From Priapulus caudatus (Eukaryota; Priapulida; Priapulimorpha; Priapulimorphida; Priapulidae), in assembly GCF_000485595.1 (NCBI RefSeq), contig NW_014577237.1, positions 358,654 through 382,438 of the forward strand: DNA of 23,785 bases, read 5' to 3'. Numbering within the stretch: the first letter of the stretch is position 1; each line of letters begins with the position of its first letter. A model generated the notes under the pieces. It was not told the origin of the DNA, searched no databases, and worked only from the letters and a program-made list of their open reading frames with translations. Of the stretch, positions 19,101-23,785 are shown in pieces. The position numbers were made by a program, and so were the translations under genes.

Positions 19101-20502
19101 TGCAGGGACATACACACATGCACGTACGCAAACATGCACACACATACACATGCACACACGCGCACACACTAGCACGCACGCACATGCACGTACGCTAGCA
19201 CGCACACACATACACACAAGCAAATATATATAATATCTCGCCTCTTATACAATAAATCAATTTCGCTCACAAAGGCTGTGTGATCAATACTACATGGTGT
19301 TGAAACACCTGCAGTAAGGAAACACCGCACACTTTATAACGAGCATGCATAATTCATGACTACAGACGACGGGGTAACGTCGCAAATGACACACAAGCAG
19401 AAACGACTGTCGGCAATCCAGAAAACACGGCAAAAACGGGTAAAAAATTGGCATAAGAATAGGAAAACGGTAAGTGTAAAAAGGAAATCAAAATTTAAAT
19501 TGGAATGGTTGCTAAGAAATTTAGACACGTTATCGCTAACGACCACTCACGCATTGAGTAAGGAATAGTACGGGTTGACAAGCAAGACATACGTAATGAC
19601 AGTATATCCTCTCTATTTGTTGTTGCAAACCGCTTTGCATTTGCCACCCGCTACCGGTTAAAAATCACGCGACAGACCATCATTAAGGAACCGCGCAAGC
19701 CGCCGCCACCGCCGCGCAGCATAACACGGTCAAACGCAAGCAAGAAAACTCTGAAAACCCCCAAAAACTCCGAGCGAGAAAACGCGCGCAAGAATTCTCC
19801 GAAAAACCCCAAAGAACTCTGAGCGAGAAAACGCGAGCAAGAATCCTCCAACTATGTCCGACTATGTCCCTCCTATCCTATGTCATACATATCAATGATG
19901 TATACGTGCTCGTGGTCTTGGTCAATATATGTATCTATAGGTGATTATTTAGACATTCTTTATAGCCTTTGATGCATTTTGCTGCTACCGTGCACTAAAT
20001 AAACGGTGCTGTGAAGATCGTAATTAAGGTAGCGAAGATGGCTGCTGCTACTGTGCACTAAATAAACAGTGCTGTGAAGATCCTAATTAAGATACCGAGA
20101 GAGTTGCCGTATTTTTCAGAAGTGGAGGTGGCGCCGTATGCAGAGAATGCAGAGAAGAGAAACAGTTACAATAATTCGTCTAACATCGACGCGCTCAACA
20201 ACTGGGTGCGCACTTCTACGATGCCACTCAAAAAGTTCCTAACGCGACTGATTCCACATCGTTGCCTTTTAGAGGCAGTTTCGCTTTCTGCATTTTATTT
20301 TAGAGGAGAACTACGTCGCGCTATTCTGCTTTTGTGTTTACCGCACCGCGTAGAAAGTGTAGTAGGTGTTTAGGTTTCGCGATTTCTCCACTGTAGCTTG
20401 GCCAGACGATGCAGAGGGACATGCAGGAAGTTCTCATTGACCTCATTGACCTTGAGAGCGACGGCGTCTGCATACGTTTATGCCCCCTGGAGAATGCTCA
20501 TG
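16043..20502 (+). CDS. PDXDC1: PDXDC1-like protein (pyridoxal-dependent decarboxylase domain protein 1), partial, nine exons seen
   Basis: Nine collinear exons (16043-16132, 16481-16636, 16955-17144, 17661-17729, 17918-18005, 18367-18500, 18828-19055, 20120-20205, 20397-20502) encode about 380 residues. They align in order with my recollection of vertebrate PDXDC1, a roughly 790-residue, poorly understood member of the group II PLP-dependent decarboxylase superfamily. Landmarks are LSHSVAAYMSTLD, LTTRIVSDTTIWL, VLYLSVAARGG, LGLPSS, VANAGT, IWLHVEGHGLA, LTPGTWLGVPALP and LPLWLCLQKLG. All exons have GT-AG borders and compatible phases except one junction: exon 7 ends in phase 0 while exon 8 starts with two leading bases. 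So about 40 codons expected between 19055 and 20120 were not found. The N-terminal exons before 16043 and the C-terminal half after 20502 are also unseen. Exon 5 has an in-frame TAG at 17948. Family assignment is strong; intactness is uncertain. Confidence 0.9.
16481..16636 (+). CDS. PDXDC1: PDXDC1 exon b: LSHSVAAYMSTLD segment
   Basis: The acceptor TTCCGCGACAG is weak in pyrimidines, but the phase fits exon a, the split AG|G codon giving Arg. It encodes VLDEDGKMAVLSHSVAAY and LTTRIVSDTTIWLARFF. The donor is a consensus CAG|GTGAGT. The apparent ATG at 16440 is intronic and not a start. Confidence 0.9.
16637..16954. repeat. Intron with CT-rich tract
   Basis: CT-rich sequence at about 16786-16890 (CTCTCTCCCT units) lies in the intron between exons b and c. 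Confidence 0.85.
16955..17144 (+). CDS. PDXDC1: PDXDC1 exon c: VLYLSVAARGG segment
   Basis: An AG|G split codon (Arg) leads into FFGSSAFFHEDYREGLLRV, then YASEGFEALYRRPPVLYLSV and FLCAQ. It ends on a whole codon before GTACGA. This matches the PDXDC1 stretch with FHEEEREGL and VIYLSAAARPG. Confidence 0.9.
17158..17375. repeat. (GGGA)n/(GGAA)n purine tract in intron
   Basis: GGGAGGGAAGGAGGGAGGG-type units, all purine on the plus strand, begin only 14 bases after the donor of exon c. An AGGGAGGGACAGAGGATAGA unit is repeated at about 17240-17259 and 17279-17298. Confidence 0.9.
17376..17660. other. Intron remainder
   Basis: AT-leaning sequence ending in the TATGTATTTGCAG acceptor. No other feature seen. 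Confidence 0.5.
17661..17729 (+). CDS. PDXDC1: PDXDC1 exon d: LGLPSSCVSTVPC segment
   Basis: A 69-base exon of 23 whole codons between a strong TTTGCAG acceptor and an ATG|GTGAGT donor. LGLPSSCVSTVPC matches the vertebrate LGLP...VPC stretch. The following GVETWNRYKM is diverged. Confidence 0.85.
17918..18005 (+). CDS. PDXDC1: PDXDC1 exon e: LAVANAG segment with in-frame TAG
   Basis: Between GTTTTCTGCAG and G|GTGAGA. It reads DKIYLEELEK, then TAG at 17948-17950, then IRDDISAGRSPVLAVANA. Similarity to PDXDC1 continues on both sides of the stop in the same frame, with the stop at a position where the vertebrate protein has Leu, so a single base change (TTG to TAG) would explain it. Sequencing error, polymorphism, true inactivation and readthrough cannot be told apart here. 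Confidence 0.8.
18367..18500 (+). CDS. PDXDC1: PDXDC1 exon f: IWLHVEGHGLA segment
   Basis: The split Gly codon with exon e gives GTPVVGQVDDIEGVQDLC, then DIWLHVEGHGLASLVL. This is the equivalent of the AGTTxxGAFDDI and WLHVDAA motifs of group II decarboxylases. The family Asp that contacts the PLP ring nitrogen is Glu here. It ends on a whole codon before GTACGT. Confidence 0.9.
18575..18808. repeat. Imperfect direct repeats in intron
   Basis: A roughly 55-base segment (GCAATACCATTCACAGTC ... CTCGCCTCTCGAT) at about 18648-18703 recurs diverged at about 18751-18804. A shorter copy of its start (ACAATGCCATTCACAAGC) is at about 18586. The last copy runs into the pyrimidine tract of the next acceptor. 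Confidence 0.75.
18828..19055 (+). CDS. PDXDC1: PDXDC1 exon g: DSVTLTPGTWLGV active-site-region segment
   Basis: A 228-base exon of 76 whole codons after a CTCTGTTCTCTCGCAG acceptor. It reads ASKMADSVTLTPGTWLGVPA, then YVSLYAASEPALVHAAGLAA and LSCLPLWLCLQKLGCEGVC. In active group II decarboxylases this site is DSxxxxxHKW with the PLP-binding Lys. Here it is Gly-Thr-Trp, with no Lys, as in vertebrate PDXDC1. Confidence 0.92.
19070..19222. repeat. (CA)n/(CGCA)n microsatellite in intron
   Basis: ACACACATGCACG-type units start about 20 bases after the exon g donor. ACGTACGC occurs at about 19121 and 19187. Confidence 0.9.
19223..19748. other. Intron, no feature recognised
   Basis: The missing PDXDC1 exon should lie between 19056 and 20119, but no frame here shows it. 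The ORFs at 19356-19568 (plus) and 19334-19546 (minus) carry no recognisable motif. Confidence 0.45.
19749..19845. repeat. About 48-bp tandem duplication in intron
   Basis: Two adjacent copies (19749-19796 and 19797-19845) share GAAAA-CCCC-AA-AACTC and GAGCGAGAAAACGCG-GCAAGAAT, with a few substitutions. Confidence 0.85.
19981..20099. repeat. About 60-bp tandem duplication in intron
   Basis: GTGCACTAAATAAAC-GTGCTG and GTGAAGATC-TAATTAAG occur twice, about 63 bases apart. The second copy ends just before the acceptor of exon h. Each copy contains AATAAA. Confidence 0.85.
20120..20205 (+). CDS. PDXDC1: PDXDC1 exon h: NIDALNNW segment
   Basis: After GTATTTTTCAG, with two leading bases, it encodes VEVAPYAENAEKR and then SSNIDALNNW before the donor TGG|GTGCGC. 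The match is to the vertebrate segment ending CDALNRW. Because exon g ends in phase 0, these two exons cannot be spliced directly without a frameshift, so an intervening exon must exist or have been lost. Confidence 0.75.
20397..20502 (+). CDS. PDXDC1: PDXDC1 exon i: LESDGVCIRLCPL segment
   Basis: Using the CTCCACTGTAG acceptor, the exon starts LGQTMQRDMQEVLIDLIDL and continues ESDGVCIRLCPLENAH. It aligns without gaps to the 35 vertebrate residues from LGEQLKQL to the C-R-F-S-P-L stretch. The alternative GCCAG acceptor at 20405 would lose the conserved LGQ. It ends one base into a codon before GTATGA. Confidence 0.82.
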
Positions 20503-20814
20503 GTATGAAATCTTGTGTTTTTGTCGGTTTTTCTACCTGACAATTGAAGTCAAATTTCATAACTTCTGTAACGTTTTTATACATAGAAATACATTCAATA
20601 ACGTATTCAATTTCAAATCTGGCGCCCAATTAGTAATAAACACAATAGAAATAACTGAATAGTAATCTAGGTCATGTGACGTCACTGCCCCATGTTGAGC
20701 GACGCCATTATGTAAACATAGTGTGTGCGGTGGTTAAATATTCGATGTTTTTTGTTATTTCTCATGCTTATTTATCATGTCAAGACACAAACACATGTAG
20801 CCTGTAAATGTACT
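20503..20814. other. Non-exonic stretch, probable intron
   Basis: No continuation of PDXDC1 recognised. AATAAA occurs near 20635, but with no sign that the gene ends here. Confidence 0.45.
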
Positions 20815-20915
20815 TATATTCATGTACATACATATTACCTGTGTGGATAATGCATTTACAGTATATGTACATGACTTGCCGTGCGTAGATACATGTACAT
20901 GTACAGATACATGAT
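20815..20915. repeat. ATGTACAT-rich repeat with palindromic units
   Basis: GTACATGTAC, ACATGTACATGTACA and related self-complementary units recur through this stretch. Confidence 0.7.
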
Positions 20916-21102
20916 TCTGACCGAGCGTGATATAAGCCCGGTGATCAGTGTACTCGCATGACTAACCTGGTCCAGATAAAACGGGATACGAGAGAAGTGT
21001 TCCTGACAGGATATGTTGATCCTAACCGCGGAGCGCGGATCTTGCGCGCAGTTCCGCGGGAAGGCGCACGCGGCCGCGGGAACGTTGTAGCAAAGTATGC
21101 AG
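20916..21102. other. GC-rich unrecognised stretch
   Basis: The plus frame from 20958 stays open for 66 codons into the hairpin and the minus frame is open over nearly the same span. Neither has a domain I recognise. CCGCGGAGCGCGGATC and CGGCCGCGGGAACG are GC-rich blocks unlike the AT-leaning flanks. Confidence 0.35.
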
Positions 21103-21167
21103 CGCTGGCAGCTATGGATCCGTGCGCCGAATGCATAGGGCGGCGCACGAATCTATAGCTGCCAGCG
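21103..21167. repeat. Near-perfect hairpin, 27-bp arms, 11-base loop
   Basis: The left arm (21103-21129, starting CGCTGGCAGCTAT) and right arm (21141-21167, ending ATAGCTGCCAGCG) differ at two positions. In plus-strand RNA one of these is a G-U pair. The loop is AATGCATAGGG. Size and pairing resemble a microRNA precursor, but could equally be the end of a small transposon. Confidence 0.8.
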
Positions 21168-21989
21168 AAGAGTCGACAATTTTAGCAGGGCAAACAGAGG
21201 GCAGAGATTTGGGACGTGGCAGCAACTGGGGACTTACATGGGGGATGGTAGAGATGGGGGGATGGTGAGAGGGAAGCTTTTCATTTGCCGCTCATCCATG
21301 TGCATGTCGTCTTAGGCGTTTTCACTATAACTTGTTCATAATTTGTTGTTCAACATAAAAGTAAGTATAATATTTATAAGCTTCGCATAATGAATGGGCC
21401 TATTATGCCTTTAAGTATACAATTTGTGACTATATATCAATGTTTAGTAAAAATGACCGCAGATTGAGTTTTTTATTTACCAAATTTTCTTTCCAGGAAA
21501 CGTAACGAAACCGACAGATTTACTCTGCATGAGTGTTATCTCAGCCTTGTACTGCTTATGACTGCTTTGTTCTCTATCACTGAAAAACTACTGGACATTG
21601 ACATTGACATTGAGTGTAGATGAGTGTTATCTCAGCCTCACAGATAGAAATAGTATGCAACTCGTTGCCCTTGACAATAATATATTCATATGAAAACAGG
21701 GAAGGAAGGGAGATTTTGTGAATTTTCGTGTCAAATGCGACCGCACTGGTCCATTTCAGCGACTTTGTTATAATATCATTGCACACTATAGTATTATTTG
21801 CGCTAAGATATGTTACAACGATTACACATGTGTGCGGTATGAACCTTGTTTTGCTTTTCGACATGGACAAATACATGGCAATTTTATATAGTACACAGTT
21901 AGGTTAAAGGATAGAGATCATGTCCAGGACGAACACGACAGTAATGACACGTGTTTTGGACCTCACCTCAGGTAAGTGTATGACCCTAC
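21168..21989. other. Non-genic stretch with a 19-bp direct repeat
   Basis: ATGAGTGTTATCTCAGCCT occurs exactly at 21529-21547 and 21620-21638, the second after three GACATT units. A perfect CAG|GTAAGTG donor-like site ends a short ATG-initiated frame at 21920-21971, but nothing identifies that exon. Confidence 0.5.
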
Positions 21990-22105
21990 TCACTCACTCA
22001 CTCACTCACTCACAACCTACTACTCACTTACTCCCTACTCACTCTACATCTCTGTACACTCACAATACTACTCACTCACTACCTATACTCACTCACAACC
22101 TCACT
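21990..22105. repeat. (ACTC)n microsatellite
   Basis: CACTCACTCACTCACTCACT and more degenerate ACTC/CTAC/ACAC units. Ser/Leu/Thr/His frames in it are artefacts. Confidence 0.9.
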
Positions 22106-22773
22106 GTTACATTGAGAGAATCTCTGTGTTGATGATGAGCGTGAAGATTGCTAGTTGGATGCTGGTTCGCTGACTCGACGCGCTATCGATCGCGCGGTGG
22201 CTACACACACACACGCGAGCGATTGCATGACCTCCGTTTGCGCGGAGGTAATTAATAACTTTCATGTTGAAGGCCCATTCTCTTCAAATTACACGAATAA
22301 ATGACGGCAACAATAGAGCATTCATGTCAGCGTATTCTTCGACAACGGGATCCGATACACTGCACGAAAGCTATCATTCTTCACTCTGTTTACAGACCGG
22401 ATACGATGAAGCTATTTCAATAATAGTCGTGCGAATGCTCTTTTGTTCAACACCAGCTGATGCCACTGCTACAGACACGGGGACGAACACGAACAAACAA
22501 CACCGATCGATAGGTAAACATTGGTAATAGATCTGCTGCGATTGTAGCGAGATGTGCCCCCGTACATAAGAGATACCCCATACAAGATATAAGCTAGGGG
22601 ATATGTAAGGTACTACACCTGCGTTTTCTCATACAGAAAAAATCGCCAGAAAGTATAACCGAGTATAGTGAAGTTATAGTATACAGACGTTTCAGCTTTC
22701 ACGTGGCCCTACAAGAGGGACCGCTCTATAATCCTACGGGTCGTTGGTCGGGTTTATTCCCGGTTGGCCTACT
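22106..22773. other. Non-genic or unrecognised stretch
   Basis: A plus frame at 22264-22527 (87 residues, ATG start) spans a good acceptor-like site (CTTCACTCTGTTTACAG at 22395) but has no recognisable domain. A small ACCTCCG/CGGAGGT stem is at about 22229-22248. Confidence 0.4.
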
Positions 22774-22917
22774 AAATTGTCGGCAATAATAGGTGAAAGA
22801 GAGTATAGAATTAGAAACATTAAGACTGGTAGTAAATAGATTTATGAAAAACTATTTACTACCAGTCTTAATGTTTCTAATTCTATACTCTCTTTCACCT
22901 ATTATTGCCGACAATTT
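22774..22917. repeat. Perfect palindrome, 66-bp arms, 12-base spacer
   Basis: Left arm 22774-22839 (from AAATTGTCGGCAATAATAGG) and right arm 22852-22917 are exact reverse complements over 66 bases. The spacer at 22840-22851 is ATTTATGAAAAA. No ORF or telltale transposon end is seen. It is either a very recent fold-back duplication, a hairpin RNA source or an assembly/library artefact. Confidence 0.95.
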
Positions 22918-23410
22918 CCTGTAAATGCCATCCAAATGCTCATGTGCAACAAACGCTGGCGGCGGCTATTGCTCACGCTGCACACTGACACTTAAATAAG
23001 TGTCCGCAGGACTAACGGCTATGGGGCATTTACTAGTCCTTCTTATTTTTTACTAGTCTTGGACTAACGGACTAGCGTTATAGTGTCGAACGACTCGAAC
23101 CCTGGCAGGGGGTGAGAATATCACGGGGGGAGGAAGTCTCAGCAGCTAAAGATTGTTAGTGTCGTACGATAGTCACACTACAGTATCACCGGCAGCTGCG
23201 GATCAGTATTTTAACCTTAAATTAAGAAACTAGAATAACATGAAACGCCATCGACGCCATGAACTTCCCTAATGCATTCTCCCCTTTATCATCCCCCCCC
23301 CGCTTTTCTCCCGGCTCAATTTCTCATCCCAGATTCAAATTTGAGGTTTTCATTAGCAAACCTCTTTCTGACGGATTTCATCAATATACTACATGAAAGT
23401 ACTCACGCAA
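22918..23410. other. Probable 3' flank or UTR of the minus-strand receptor
   Basis: No exon recognised. It lies directly 3' of the receptor stop on the minus strand. A CCCCCCCCC run is at about 23294. ACTAACGG and GGACTAACGGACTAGCG motifs repeat at about 23010-23080. Confidence 0.4.
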
Positions 23411-23785
23411 TCACTTTCGCTGTAGAATCATACGGAAAGCCTTTCGAAATTCCGGATTACTGATACCGTACAGAACGGGGTTCAATGTGCTGTTAAAAAA
23501 TGACAGCCATAACAGCAGCGTGTAGGTCGTGTCTGAAATGCTGTTCGGATCCACCGCTTTCATGTCAAACATGACGAAAAAGCTTCCCCAGCAAAATAGG
23601 AACGAGACGAGAATGTAAGTGAGCGTGATGAAGGTGCGACGGCTACCGGTACGCCTCGTAGCGTTGGCGGCTGGTACTAGCACGCGCGGCTGTGTCGACG
23701 TGCTTGCGTTTTCCACATTCAGAGTACTGACAGCGACAGCGGCACTCACTGGCGCGGGAATTGACGGTTTTTCGTTTGGCGGCTC
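23411..23785 (-). CDS. Class A GPCR, C-terminal exon with TM6, TM7 and C-tail (partial, runs off the window)
   Basis: Read on the minus strand, the frame is open from the window edge for 124 codons and stops at TGA (23411-23413). Residues 1-45 are a Ser/Ala/Pro-rich third intracellular loop with basic TRRTGSRR at its end. TM6 follows, with FLFCWGSFFVMF (Cys65-Trp66). Then come a loop with DPNSISDTTY and TM7 LLLWLSFFNSTLNPVLYGIS, whose NPVLY (102-106) is the class A NPxxY. A short helix-8 tail, NPEFRKAFRMILQRK, ends the protein. The WLxFxNSTLNP pattern is typical of amine or muscarinic-like receptors. The usual Pro after CWx is Ser here. TM1-TM5 lie to the right of the window. Receptor class is certain, ligand unknown. 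Confidence 0.93.
   Translation of the reverse strand, partial: EPPNEKPSIPAPVSAAVAVSTLNVENASTSTQPRVLVPAANATRRTGSRRTFITLTYILVSFLFCWGSFFVMFDMKAVDPNSISDTTYTLLLWLSFFNSTLNPVLYGISNPEFRKAFRMILQRK

Noticed and set aside
18893-19185. Minus-strand ORFs across PDXDC1 exon g
   Set aside because: Shadows of the GC-rich exon and the neighbouring CA repeat.
21920-21971. Short ATG-started exon with perfect GTAAGTG donor
   Set aside because: Seventeen codons with no similarity to anything recognised and an upstream stop. One consensus donor alone is not enough.
22396-22513. Possible further PDXDC1 exon after a good acceptor
   Set aside because: In the phase required by exon i it hits a stop at once, and the open phase shows no similarity to the remaining PDXDC1 sequence.
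14573-23785. The two receptor fragments as one split gene
   Set aside because: On the minus strand the C-terminal exon with its stop precedes the TM1-TM2 exon, so they cannot be a single collinear gene.

Overview
The window looks like nuclear DNA from an invertebrate animal, probably marine, though I cannot name the phylum. The evidence is short exons with GT-AG introns, rhodopsin-class seven-transmembrane receptor exons, long (TG)n, (CT)n and (GGGA)n tracts, an LTR retrotransposon, a MITE-like element and a short run of the metazoan telomere repeat. No bacterial-style operons, rRNA or tRNA genes were seen. Single N bases at 4224 and 12984, and many one-base length changes between repeat units, suggest an imperfect assembly, so isolated stops or frame breaks should be treated with caution.

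Layout. Positions 1-3960 have no recognisable gene and are dominated by a CA tract followed by about 1.4 kb of GT-rich DNA. Positions 3963-6606 hold a broken LTR retrotransposon: an LTR fragment, a single N, an internal 3' part with a polypurine tract, then a long LTR. Positions 6931-8909 are a roughly 29-bp minisatellite with about 68 degenerate units. Positions 8910-12984 are non-genic, with a 550-bp CT tract, an AT-rich block, and GA and TG tracts. Positions 12985-14511 are a second copy of the same retrotransposon end.

Genes. Just to the right of that second copy, on the minus strand, is one exon (14573-14759) encoding TM1-TM2 of an amine-type GPCR. On the plus strand, nine exons from 16043 to 20502 encode about 380 residues of a PDXDC1-like protein (pyridoxal-dependent decarboxylase domain containing 1). 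The N-terminal exons, one internal exon and the C-terminal half were not found. One exon carries an in-frame TAG. At the right edge, on the minus strand, 23411-23785 encodes the third-loop end, TM6, TM7 and C-tail of another class A GPCR. The two receptor fragments point the same way but lie in the wrong order to be one gene, so they are best read as two receptor loci on either side of the oppositely oriented PDXDC1 gene.

Other structure. A 302-bp inverted-repeat element (15609-15910) carries four perfect telomeric repeats and a perfect internal hairpin, and sits in a degenerate tandem repeat. A perfect palindrome with 66-bp arms lies at 22774-22917, and a 27-bp-arm hairpin at 21103-21167. 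No functional link between the genes is evident beyond adjacency.
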